In this document: positions 9,796 through 17,556 of the stretch, one piece after another
How the letters are laid out: each line of letters begins with the position of its first letter
How positions within the stretch are numbered: the stretch's first letter is position 1
Assembly (NCBI RefSeq): GCF_020564935.1
Contig: NZ_JAJCXB010000013.1
Span: forward strand, 78,052-142,051
DNA from: Streptomyces pinistramenti
Lineage (GTDB): Bacteria; Actinomycetota; Actinomycetes; Streptomycetales; Streptomycetaceae
Length of the DNA stretch: 64,000 nt
Direction: 5' to 3'
The notes under the pieces: model-generated
What the model was told of the DNA's origin: nothing
The model's database searches: none
What the model saw: only the letters and a program-made list of their open reading frames with translations
Translations under genes and position numbers: made by a program

Positions 9796-10065
9796 CTACG
9801 CATCCGGGATGTCCGCCTTGGCCGCCACGATCGTTGCCCTCGGGATGACGACCAGCCGCTCCCCGGGATCGACACTCACCCCGTCCGGCAGCCGCCCCTC
9901 GTAGGAGGTGGTCAGGTCCGCCCCGATGACCACGACGTCCCCGTTGTCCAACTCCCACACATCCGGGCAGCTGGCGTTGCCGGACGTCTGTCCCAGCTCG
10001 TGCGACGACTTGCCCAGCCGTCGCGCGAAGGATGCCTTGGGATCGGCCTCCCATTGCTTCGCCAT
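9796..10065 (-). CDS. Small conserved actinobacterial protein beside DUF6879
   Basis: An 89-residue protein beginning MAKQWEADPKASFARRLGKS. The middle has PDVWELDNGDVVVIGADLT, a beta-strand pair commonly seen in small Streptomyces proteins encoded beside DUF6879. The ATG at 10065 is preceded by ACGGAGGAGAC and is far better than the longer reading from 10116. It opens a three-gene operon (this gene, DUF6879, NB-ARC/TPR ATPase). Function unknown. The invariant pairing with DUF6879 in other genomes is my recollection, not something shown here; a small partner or antitoxin-like role would be a guess. Confidence 0.7.
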   Translation of the reverse strand: MAKQWEADPKASFARRLGKSSHELGQTSGNASCPDVWELDNGDVVVIGADLTTSYEGRLPDGVSVDPGERLVVIPRATIVAAKADIPDA

Positions 10066-10597
10066 GTCTCCTCCGTATGGCACCTTCTGATGCTGCCTCA
10101 GCTTCGCGCCCATCAAGGCTATCGCTCAAAGTGTTCGTTCGACCGTGAACTGTCATCATTTTCCCGCCGGTGTGGGCCTTCTCCACGAGTCCGGCGTTTC
10201 CCGGATGACCAGTGGACGGGTGCCTGGTGAGGCCCGCTCCGGACCAGAGCTCGCGCCTGTCCGTGCGGTTCCTCGGAGGAGTCAGTACCTGATCGGACGT
10301 GTCTGTAGGCGATGCCGCAGCAGGCCGGCTTGACGGCCGGGCCAGGGAAACGTGAGAGCGGGACGGCGTGGCCGCGGTGGAGGTGGCGAGGAGAGAGCGA
10401 ACAGTGCCACTCGGCGCCGAGATGGAGTGCCGAGATGGAGTGCGGCCTCGATGGAGCACAGTCCTTCACGCCTGCCCCGGTGAGAGGGGGCCGGTCCCGG
10501 CGGTGGCGGCCTCCGTACCGCCCGGCTAGCGTGATCCGGGGAGAATCGGGGGGGGCGATGAGTACGCCACAGCCCTCGCAGAGAACGGTGCACGATC
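10066..10597. other. 532-bp intergenic region between divergent genes
   Basis: No gene is supported here. The stretch separates the start of the small protein/DUF6879 operon from the start of the alpha/beta hydrolase and should hold both promoters. The only structure I see is the 13-bp tandem repeat listed separately. The open frames across it are Arg/Pro-rich and lack ribosome sites. Confidence 0.5.
10418..10443. repeat. Tandem 13-bp direct repeat
   Basis: The 13-mer cgagatggagtgc occurs twice back to back (10418-10430, 10431-10443), followed at 10448 by a partial third copy (cgatggag). It lies about 155 bp before the hydrolase start. It could be an activator site or simple slippage. Confidence 0.6.
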
Positions 10598-11284
10598 ATG
10601 GCAGAGAAGCCCTCGATTGTTCTCGTCCACGGATTCTGGGGCGGTGCCGCACACTGGGCGAACGTCATCGTCGAGCTGCACAGGCGCGGCTACGACAAGC
10701 TCCACGCCGTCGAAAACCCCCTGACCTCGCTCGCGGACGACACCGAGCGCACCCGCAAGATGGTCAAGCAGATCGACGGCCCCGTCCTGCTCGTCGGCCA
10801 CTCCTACGGCGGCGCGGTCATCACCGAGGCCGGCGACCTGCCGAACGTCACCGGCCTGGTCTACGTCGCTGCGTTCGCCCCCGACGCCGGCGAATCCCCC
10901 GGACAGATCAGCCAGGAGATGCCACCCGCGGCGGGGGAGAATCTGGCTCCCGACTCCGACGGCTACCTGTGGATCAGGCCCGACAAGTTCCACGAGAGCT
11001 TCTGTCAGGACCTGACCGCCGACGAGGCACTCGTCATGGCGGTCACCCAGAAAGCTCCCCTGGCCTCCACCTTCGGCGACAACGTCACCACCCCGGCCTG
11101 GCGCACCAAGCCGTGCTGGTACCAGGTCTCCGCCCAGGACCACATGATCCACCCCGACAACGAACGCCGCATGGCCGAGCGGATGAACCCCCGCAAGACC
11201 GTCGAACTCGACGCCGGCCACGCCTCGCTGGCCTCTCAGGCAGCCGCGGTCACGGACCTGATCACGACGGCGGCTGCCGGGTAG
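10598..11284 (+). CDS. Alpha/beta hydrolase (esterase, EstC/HNL-like)
   Basis: A 228-residue alpha/beta-hydrolase. The oxyanion segment VLVHGFWGGAAHW is near the start. The nucleophile elbow VGHSYGGAV puts the catalytic Ser at about 69, and the C-terminal part has SAQDHMI (Asp) and LDAGHASLASQ (His). The length and the tight N-terminus fit the small cytoplasmic esterase group related to EstC and plant hydroxynitrile lyases/salicylate esterases. No signal peptide. The ATG at 10598 is the natural start. It stands alone; just beyond its stop lies the broken SLOG-like gene on the other strand. Substrate not predictable. Confidence 0.85.
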   Translation: MAEKPSIVLVHGFWGGAAHWANVIVELHRRGYDKLHAVENPLTSLADDTERTRKMVKQIDGPVLLVGHSYGGAVITEAGDLPNVTGLVYVAAFAPDAGESPGQISQEMPPAAGENLAPDSDGYLWIRPDKFHESFCQDLTADEALVMAVTQKAPLASTFGDNVTTPAWRTKPCWYQVSAQDHMIHPDNERRMAERMNPRKTVELDAGHASLASQAAAVTDLITTAAAG

Positions 11285-11309
11285 GGGCTGAGCGACCGGG
11301 CTCGCCACC

Positions 11310-11795
11310 TCACGCGCCGCGCTGAGCCCCGTCGGGCCACACGACCTCAACAGCAAACCGGCTTGCCGCGCCTGCTCAACGGTGTCCGCCGTCCCACCGC
11401 CCTTCCCCGAAGGCGGCGCGCCACCCCGGACGGCGGCCACAAGCAGGTCTGCCCGCTTCAGCAACTCATCGTTGGCCGCCTCGTACGCTTCCCGGTTCGC
11501 GGTGTCATACGGCATGGTCACCACCTCCGCCTGGGCAGAGAGGCGGTCGAAGGCGGGGGCGTGGTCAGGCTTGACCTTCGACTCGCGGTGATCGCGTGAG
11601 GGCAGGACGACGACCAGACGCCCACCGGCCTCGACGACCGCCTCCGCGAACAGGGTGTCGGATCCGCGAGCGAGACAGGAGGCGCCGACCAGCTCTCCAC
11701 GGCTGTGCGCGCAGCAGCGTCCGCACGGCCTCGCGCACCAGCGGCACGGTGGCCGCCACGAGGTCCATGTGGCCCGTTACGGCGATGGTGGTCAC
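11310..11795 (-). pseudogene. SLOG/Rossmann-like nucleotide-binding protein, two frameshifts
   Basis: Reading the minus strand from a GTG at 11795 gives MTTIAVTGHMDLVAATVPLV, then the frame breaks near 11697. Moving to another frame restores GELVGASCLARGSDTLFAEA and continues through PSRDHRESKVKPDHAPAFDR, VVTMPYDTANREAYEAANDE and GAPPSGKGGGTADTVEQARQ. A second 1-base loss near 11355 is needed to reach VEVVWPDGAQRGA and a TGA at 11310-11312. The joined product, about 160 residues, has the TGH start, the GSD turn and the PPSGKGGGTADT loop of small SLOG-like nucleotide-binding proteins. The first break fits loss of a CA pair (the expected reading is RAHSRGELVG). The gene is therefore recently inactivated, unless both sites are sequence errors. 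Confidence 0.75.
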
Positions 11796-11996
11796 GCTCC
11801 CGGTGTCTCCCTACGTGGGCAGCAACTCGCGGATGTCGCCCCGGATATCGCGCGGTGGGCCGGGCACCGCCGCCGGATTTCACGGCCCCGCCGGAGCGAT
11901 GCGGTGGGGGCAGCTTGCGCATCCGATGCGCAGACGACGAGTGAGGCCCCGCTCCCCTACTCTGGCAGTGTCGAGCCGTCAGAGAGGGGCAAGAGC

Positions 11997-13250
11997 ATGT
12001 CCGAGGACAGCACCCCTGGCCCATATGTCGCCCCGTTGGTGTTCGGGCAGCGCATGCAGCTTCTGCGCCGTCGTCGTGGCATGTCCCGCGTGGTGCTCGC
12101 CGGTCTCGTCGGCAGGTCGGCGTCGTGGGTCAAGCGCGTGGAGAACGGGCAGCTCCGGACACCGGGGCTGGAGATGATCCTGCGCGTCGCCGAAGCACTG
12201 CGGGTGCGCGACCTTGCCGAGTTGACCGGGTACACCAGCATGCGCCGCGACCTGTTCACCGGCCCCGGCCACCCGAGGCTCGCTGCGGTGGCCGAGGCGG
12301 TCAACCGCTTCCCCGCCGACGCCGACCGGGCCGCTGCGCCGTCAACAACCCACCTGCGCGCCCGACTTGCCTGTGCGTGGAACGCCCGGCATTCCGCGCC
12401 CCACCACCGTGAGGTCATCGGCGCGCTGCTGCCCGGCCTCATCACCGACGGCCAACTGGCCGTCCGGCAGGCCGACACCGCCTCCGAACGGCGCACCGCA
12501 CAGGCCCTGTTGTCCGAGATTTACAGCCTCAGCCAGTTCTTCCTGGCCTACCAGCCCGATCCCGCGCTGCTGTGGCGCGTCGCCGAGCGGGCGATGGTCG
12601 CCGCGCAGGAGCCGGAAGACCCGCACACCATCGGGATCGCGGCCTGGCTCACCACGCAGGCGCACCGGGATTCCGGCCCGTCGCACTTCGATGCCGCCGA
12701 CGCCGTGACCCTGGCGACGCTGCGGTACCTCGGCCCCTTGCTCCACGATGCGAGCACCGAGGTCCGGGCGATCACCGGGGCCCTGCAGTTCGAAGCCGGA
12801 TACACAGCGGCGCGGCGCGGGGACACCGGCACCGCGTGGCGCTACTGGGACCGCGCCCGGAACGTCGCCGAGTCGCTGCCGGCGGGCTACTTCCACCCCA
12901 TGACGTCCTTCTCTCAGGCGGTCATGGGCGCGCACGCGGTGACCATCGCCGTCGAACTGCACTCGGGCACCGAGTCCGTTCGCCAGGCCACACGAGCGGA
13001 ATCCGCCGCGATTCCCTCACGACCGCGGCAAGCCCGGCACCGCATCGAGCAGGCCCGCGGATACCAGCTCGACGGACAGCCGGACATCGCCCTCGCCACG
13101 CTGAACCAGGCGTACGAGGCGGCCCCCGAGACGATCCGCTACAACGGCTACGCACGCCGGATCGTGCTGGAAGAGGCCGAGTCGCCGTCTCCGGACCGGC
13201 GTCAGCGAGCAGCAGAACTGGCGGCGAAAATCGGGCTGCTGACCGCTTGA
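11997..13250 (+). CDS. XRE-family helix-turn-helix regulator with TPR-like C-terminus
   Basis: A 417-residue Streptomyces-type XRE regulator. Residues about 14-75 are the HTH (FGQRMQLLRRRRGMSRVVLA, then SASWVKRVENGQLRTP). The remaining 340 residues are an all-helical, TPR-like sensing region with repeated Ala-rich helices, ending LAAKIGLLTA. The ATG at 11997 has a gagaggggcaag ribosome site; longer upstream readings are not supported. It is followed after 56 bp by a DUF6415 protein and then two overlapping small genes, a common Streptomyces arrangement. The proteins of this cluster usually have no experimentally assigned role; the regulator probably controls its own neighbours. Confidence 0.85.
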   Translation: MSEDSTPGPYVAPLVFGQRMQLLRRRRGMSRVVLAGLVGRSASWVKRVENGQLRTPGLEMILRVAEALRVRDLAELTGYTSMRRDLFTGPGHPRLAAVAEAVNRFPADADRAAAPSTTHLRARLACAWNARHSAPHHREVIGALLPGLITDGQLAVRQADTASERRTAQALLSEIYSLSQFFLAYQPDPALLWRVAERAMVAAQEPEDPHTIGIAAWLTTQAHRDSGPSHFDAADAVTLATLRYLGPLLHDASTEVRAITGALQFEAGYTAARRGDTGTAWRYWDRARNVAESLPAGYFHPMTSFSQAVMGAHAVTIAVELHSGTESVRQATRAESAAIPSRPRQARHRIEQARGYQLDGQPDIALATLNQAYEAAPETIRYNGYARRIVLEEAESPSPDRRQRAAELAAKIGLLTA

Positions 13251-13306
13251 AGGTGGGGACACAAACCGTGTCCCCACTCCGCACACCGCGCTCCTACCGT
13301 CGTGCC

Positions 13307-13672
13307 ATGGACACCGTGCAGACACAGTTGACGGCCCCTGCGCCCGTCGGCACCGACCCCGTCAACACCACCATCCACCAAGCCCTCCGCCTCCGCACCG
13401 GACGCCCCGACATCGGCATGCTCGCCGGGCTTGAGCGGGAACTGCGCGCACACATCGCCCACCTCCTCCCCGATGCCCGTGAATCCATCAACCGACTCCG
13501 CCACGGCGGCGTCGAGGCGCACCGCATGGCCACCCGCCTCGACGCCATCACGCACCAGACCCGCCAGGGCCTCGGCCCCGGCCCTCTCTCCGCACACGTC
13601 CAGGTGCAGCAACTCGCCCGCGACTGCCAGTGGTTGCTGACCCTGGCCCGCCGTACGGACGACGCCTCGTGA
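13307..13672 (+). CDS. DUF6415 family protein
   Basis: A 121-residue protein. The central ELRAHIAHLLPDARESINRL, then AHRMATRLDAITHQTRQGLG and the C-terminal LSAHVQVQQLARDCQWLLTL match the DUF6415 family, small helical proteins often encoded downstream of XRE regulators in Streptomyces and sometimes near natural-product genes. Function unknown. The ATG at 13307 was chosen over the longer reading, which is a shadow of the XRE gene. Its TGA overlaps the GTG of the next gene (GTGA at 13669-13672), which indicates translational coupling. Confidence 0.8.
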   Translation: MDTVQTQLTAPAPVGTDPVNTTIHQALRLRTGRPDIGMLAGLERELRAHIAHLLPDARESINRLRHGGVEAHRMATRLDAITHQTRQGLGPGPLSAHVQVQQLARDCQWLLTLARRTDDAS

Positions 13673-14343
13673 GCGGGCCCGTCGACAACCACGCATCCGC
13701 CTACGTCTACGACCGGACCGCCGCCCGCCACTCCCACCGACTGCTGGATCAGCGCCTCCTGGGGTGCCGGAACACCGCCGAACGGTATGGGTGGGAGGTG
13801 GCCGGCGTCTGGGTCGATCGTGGGGCCGATGCCCTGGCCGAACTGCCCGGCAGTCGGTCCGAGTTCATGCGTCTCACGCGGCAGATGACCGGCGACACCC
13901 ACACGTTCGGCCACCCCGCCGTATGCCTCATCCACAACTGGGACCGCCTCAGCCGGGACCACGCCATCCGCCCCGCCTTCCAACGCCACATCGCGGGCGC
14001 CGGTGGCCACACTTCGACGACCTTCGACGAGTCCGACCGGCGTGCCCGGGACACCCTCACGGGGAGGGAGCAATGTCCGGAGCCTCGCGGCGGCTTCCCG
14101 AGCTTCCCGTTACGAAAGGGCGTCATGACCGACACCGATCGCTGTGAGACCTGCGGCACCATCGAGGGCGTCGCCGAGGTCTATCAGCATGCCGTCTCCG
14201 GGCCCGGCTGGGAGCTGGTGTTGTGCGAATCGTGCGCGCGCAGCCTGCAGCGACGGCCGCTCGATGTGGGTGCCGAGGGGCACCCGCGTGCGCAGCGGGC
14301 CGACGCGTTCCGGGTCGGCAATCGGGGAGGTGTGGTGCGGTGA
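13669..14343 (+). CDS. Resolvase-like N-terminal domain fused in frame to a zinc-ribbon-like protein
   Basis: A 224-residue open frame starting at GTG 13669, coupled to DUF6415. Residues 1-120 look like a serine-recombinase catalytic domain: AYVYDRTAARHSHRLLDQRL, a Cys/Ala helix, GWEVAGVWVDRGADALAELP, and VCLIHNWDRLSRDHAIRP with the usual Arg-Leu-Ser/Thr-Arg pattern. The position normally holding the nucleophile Ser in YxRxS reads Thr-Ala, so it is probably catalytically dead. There is no recombinase or DNA-binding tail. From about residue 153 the sequence becomes MTDTDRCETCGTIEGV with a second CESC pair, a small zinc-binding protein. An internal ATG at 14125 with GAAAGGG 5 bp upstream could start that part separately. 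So this is either a fusion or two genes whose separating stop was lost. Confidence 0.65.
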   Translation: MSGPVDNHASAYVYDRTAARHSHRLLDQRLLGCRNTAERYGWEVAGVWVDRGADALAELPGSRSEFMRLTRQMTGDTHTFGHPAVCLIHNWDRLSRDHAIRPAFQRHIAGAGGHTSTTFDESDRRARDTLTGREQCPEPRGGFPSFPLRKGVMTDTDRCETCGTIEGVAEVYQHAVSGPGWELVLCESCARSLQRRPLDVGAEGHPRAQRADAFRVGNRGGVVR

Positions 14344-14582
14344 CGTTCTCCGAGCGCTGTGACTGCGGGTCCACCTGGAATCTGCGGGACGCCTCTTTCG
14401 ACACGGCCTCCGGGCCCTGCGTCGTCCGGACCTTCTGCGGCCGATGCGCGCCGGGACCGGACGGGGCGGAGGAAGCGCTGCCGCCTCCCGTCAGCCCGTC
14501 TCCCGTGAACCCGCCTCCCGTGGCCCGGTCCCCTCACGCCACCGACCCGATCCGCTCCACCCCCCGCGGGTTGTCGTGGTGA
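14340..14582 (+). CDS. Small Cys-rich (CxC...CxxC) protein
   Basis: An 80-residue protein starting at GTG 14340, which overlaps the stop of the previous gene (GTGA). The first 37 residues contain CDCGS and FCGRCA, a plausible zinc-binding pair; the rest is a Pro/Ser-rich tail (LPPPVSPSPVNPPPVARSP) that looks unstructured. The last 49 bp overlap the 3' end of the convergent xdhC gene, so either this tail is extended by loss of an earlier stop or the overlap is real. It completes the coupled chain XRE / DUF6415 / resolvase-zinc-ribbon / this gene. Function unknown. Confidence 0.55.
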   Translation: MTFSERCDCGSTWNLRDASFDTASGPCVVRTFCGRCAPGPDGAEEALPPPVSPSPVNPPPVARSPHATDPIRSTPRGLSW

Positions 14583-15727
14583 ATGGGCGTGTGTGCGCCG
14601 GTGAGGGGGGCGCCGGTGCCACCGCGGCGGTTGGCGATGATTTCGGCGGCTATGGAGAGGGCGGTCTCTTCGGGGGTGCGGGCGCCGATGTCGAGGCCGA
14701 TGGGTGAGCGGAGGCGGTGGAGTTCGAGTTCGGTGAGACCGGCGTCGCGCAGGCGGCGGAGCCGGTCGATGTGGGTGCGTCGGGAGCCCATCGCGCCGAC
14801 GTAGGCGACCGGGAGCTTGAGTGCACGTTCCAGGAGCGGTACGTCGAACTTGGCGTCGTGGGTGAGGACGCACAGCGCCGTGCGGGAGTCCAGGTCCTGG
14901 GAGTCGAGGTAGCGGTGCGGCCAGTCGACGACGATCTCGTCGGCGTCGGGGAAGCGGCTTCTGGTCGCGAAGACCGGGCGGGCGTCGCAGACGGTGACGT
15001 GGTAGTTGAGCAGCCTGCCGACCTTGACGAGGGCGGCGGCGAAGTCGATGGCGCCGAAGACGATCATGCGGGGGGCCGGGACGGAGGATTCGGCCAGGAG
15101 GACGACCGGCGTTCCGCACTTCGCGCCGTCCGCGCCGATCTCGACGGTGGCGGTGCGGCCGGCGTCCAGCAGTGCGCGGGTTTCGGCGACGGCGGTGCGG
15201 TCCAGGGCGGGGTGGCCGCCAAGGGTGCCGGTGTGGCTGCCGTCGGGGCGTACGAGCAGGGCGCGGCCGAGGAGTTCGGGCGGTCCCTGTACGACGCGGG
15301 TGACCGCTGCCGCCTCCCCCCGGGCGGCGGCGGCCAGCGCGGCGGCGAGCGTTGCGGGGTTGCTGTCCACCGGCTGTCCCTCGCGCCGGCCGGCGCCGGC
15401 CGGCGCGAGGGCGCTCGCGCGTACCGGGGTGACGAGGATGTCGATGATGCCGCCGCAGGTCAGGCCGACGGCGAAGGCGTCCTCGTCGCTGTAGCCGAAG
15501 CGTTCGGTGACCGGTTCGCCGGTCTCCAGCGCTTCCTGGCACAGTGCGTAGACCGCGCCCTCCACGCACCCGCCGGAGACCGACCCGATCGCCGCGCCGT
15601 CGGCATCGACGGCGAGCGCGGCGCCGGGCTGGCGGGGCGCGCTGCCGTTGGTGGCCACGACGGTGGCCACCGCGAAGTCGCGGCCCTGCTCGACCCACCG
15701 GTGCAGCTCTTCGGCGATGTCCAGCAT
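14534..15727 (-). CDS. xdhC: XdhC family molybdenum-cofactor insertion protein
   Basis: A 397-residue XdhC/CoxI protein. These proteins bind molybdopterin, help sulfurate it, and insert it into xanthine dehydrogenase. The N-terminal XdhC_CoxI domain shows TNGSAPRQPGAALAV and GSVSGGCVEGAVY; the C-terminal Rossmann half shows RMIVFGAIDFAAALVKVGRL and ALCVLTHDAKFDVPLLERAL. AGGAG lies 6 bp before the ATG at 15727. It is the last gene of the purine locus, downstream of the NCS2 permease and the three dehydrogenase subunits on the same strand, exactly where a cofactor chaperone is expected. Confidence 0.9.
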   Translation of the reverse strand: MLDIAEELHRWVEQGRDFAVATVVATNGSAPRQPGAALAVDADGAAIGSVSGGCVEGAVYALCQEALETGEPVTERFGYSDEDAFAVGLTCGGIIDILVTPVRASALAPAGAGRREGQPVDSNPATLAAALAAAARGEAAAVTRVVQGPPELLGRALLVRPDGSHTGTLGGHPALDRTAVAETRALLDAGRTATVEIGADGAKCGTPVVLLAESSVPAPRMIVFGAIDFAAALVKVGRLLNYHVTVCDARPVFATRSRFPDADEIVVDWPHRYLDSQDLDSRTALCVLTHDAKFDVPLLERALKLPVAYVGAMGSRRTHIDRLRRLRDAGLTELELHRLRSPIGLDIGARTPEETALSIAAEIIANRRGGTGAPLTGAHTPIHHDNPRGVERIGSVA

Positions 15728-15816
15728 GTCGTTCTCCTAACGGGCGGGGAGCAGGCGGGAGTCGGGGCCATTCGTTCGGATCGGGCCGGCTCGCGACCAG
15801 ACCCGAACGACAGGAC

Positions 15817-17274
15817 CTACCTGACGCCCAGCCAGCTCTCGATGGGATGGAGCGAGAAGTAGACGGCGAAGACCAGCGTCAGCACCCACATGAAGCCGCC
15901 GACCTCGCGCCACTTGCCCTGCGCGGTCTTGATGGCCGTGTAGGCGATGACGCCGGCGCCGACGCCTGCGGTGATCTGGTAGGTGAACGGCATCAGGGCG
16001 ACGGTCAGGAAGACCGGGATGGAGGTCGCCCGGTCGCTCCAGTCGACGTGGGCGGCCGCGCTCATCATCATCGAGCCGATGACGACGAGGGCCGCCGACG
16101 CGACCTGGGCGGGCACCAGTTGGGTGAGCGGCGTGAAGAAGAGGCAGGCCGCGAAGAACAGGCCGGTGACGACCGCCGACAGGCCCGTGCGGGCGCCCTC
16201 GCCGACGCCGCTGGCCGACTCGATGAACACGGTCTGGCCCGAGCCGCCGGTGACGCCGCCGATGGCGCCGCCCGCGCCGTCCACGAAGAGCGCCTTGGAC
16301 AGGCCCGGCATCCGGCCCTTGTCGTCGGCCAGCTTGGCTTCCGTGCCGACGCCGATGATGGTGGCCATCGCGTCGAAGAACCCGGCGAGCACGAGGGTGA
16401 AGACGATCATGCCGACGCTGAGGGCGCCGATGGATCCCCAGCCGCCGAATTCGACGTGTCCGAAGAGCCCGAAGTCGGGTGCCGAGACGGCGCTGCCGTG
16501 CAGGGCGGGGGCGGTGCCCTGCCAGTCCTTGTCGGTCAGGCCGCCCGCCTTGGTGACGATGATGGACAGCACGCTGCCCGCGACGATGCCGATGAGGATG
16601 GCGCCGGGCACCTTGCGTGCCTGGAGCATGAAGATCAGGATCAGAGTGACGCAGAAGAACAGGACCGGCCAGCCGGAGAGGTTGCCGGTGAGTCCGAGGG
16701 TGACCGGGCCGCCGTCGCCCTTGCCGACGAAGCCGGCCTTCACCAGACCCAGCAGGGCGACGAACATGCCGATACCCATGGTGATGGCGTGCTTGAGCGC
16801 CAGCGGAATGGCGTTCATGATCATCTCGCGTAGCCCGGTGACCACCAGGAGCATGATCACCACGCCGTACAGCACGCACATGCCCATGGCCTGCGGCCAG
16901 GTCATGTGGGGGACGACCTGGGTGGTCAGTGCCGCGGAGACGTTGAGCCCGGCCGCAAGGGCGAGCGGGACCTTGCCGATGAAGCCCATCAGCAGCGTGC
17001 AGATCGCGGCGCCCAGTGCGGTCGCGGTGACCACGCCGGCGTGCGCGAGGGTGTGCTTGTCCACGTCGGGTGTCGACAGGATCAACGGGTTGAGCAGGAG
17101 GATGTAGCACATCGCCATGAAGGTGGTGATGCCGCCGCGTACCTCGCGCGGGATCGTCGATCCTCTGTCGGATATGTGGAAGTACCGGTCGAGCCACGAG
17201 CGGCCGGCGGGTGGCCGCGAGCCCTCGCCCGCGTCTTCCGCCGCCGTCTGCGGCTCTATGGACTGCTGGGTCAT
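15817..17274 (-). CDS. NCS2 purine permease (AzgA-like)
   Basis: A 485-residue membrane protein with about 12 hydrophobic helices. The N-terminus ends in DRYFHISDRGSTIPREVRGG, the signature start of the AzgA/PbuG branch of NCS2 transporters, followed by FMAMCYILLLNPLIL, AALAAGLNVSAALTTQ-type loops, and VGTEAKLADDKGRMPGLSKA. AzgA-type proteins import adenine, guanine or hypoxanthine by proton symport. Its place between the xanthine dehydrogenase genes and xdhC, all on one strand, fits uptake of the dehydrogenase substrate. It starts 283 bp after the molybdenum subunit, so it may have its own promoter. Confidence 0.9.
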   Translation of the reverse strand: MTQQSIEPQTAAEDAGEGSRPPAGRSWLDRYFHISDRGSTIPREVRGGITTFMAMCYILLLNPLILSTPDVDKHTLAHAGVVTATALGAAICTLLMGFIGKVPLALAAGLNVSAALTTQVVPHMTWPQAMGMCVLYGVVIMLLVVTGLREMIMNAIPLALKHAITMGIGMFVALLGLVKAGFVGKGDGGPVTLGLTGNLSGWPVLFFCVTLILIFMLQARKVPGAILIGIVAGSVLSIIVTKAGGLTDKDWQGTAPALHGSAVSAPDFGLFGHVEFGGWGSIGALSVGMIVFTLVLAGFFDAMATIIGVGTEAKLADDKGRMPGLSKALFVDGAGGAIGGVTGGSGQTVFIESASGVGEGARTGLSAVVTGLFFAACLFFTPLTQLVPAQVASAALVVIGSMMMSAAAHVDWSDRATSIPVFLTVALMPFTYQITAGVGAGVIAYTAIKTAQGKWREVGGFMWVLTLVFAVYFSLHPIESWLGVR

Positions 17275-17556
17275 GGTGCCTTAACTCCCAAGGTTCATAG
17301 GTGCACTCGCAAACGCTGCGAGATTTGGGATGGATCTTCGGCTGCACGACCCGGGGGACGGCCCGAGGCGAACGGTGGGTGCTGTCCGGTGCTGCGCGGA
17401 CAGCGACTGCGTGGTGCGGAAAAAACTCCCTGCTGAACTCCCTGCTGTGGAAGGGGTGGTGTGGGGCGGCTCCGGGCGGCGGGTGGAGGAGGAACGGGCA
17501 GACACCCTGCTGCCACCGCCCGGAGGGCCGGATTCCGGGACGGCCGCCCCGGACGG
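17275..17556. other. Intergenic gap inside the purine locus with a 12-bp tandem repeat
   Basis: This gap lies between the end of the molybdenum-subunit gene and the start of the permease. It is long for an operon junction and is less GC-rich than its surroundings just before the permease start. The 12-mer aactccctgctg occurs twice head to tail at 17424-17435 and 17436-17447, preceded by six A. The repeat is placed about 150 bp before the permease start and could be an operator, for example for PucR. Function is inference. Confidence 0.45.

Noticed and set aside
9425..10459. 344-codon minus-strand frame
   Set aside because: It is a shadow of the DUF6879 gene and its small partner; both have better starts and family-like sequence in other frames.
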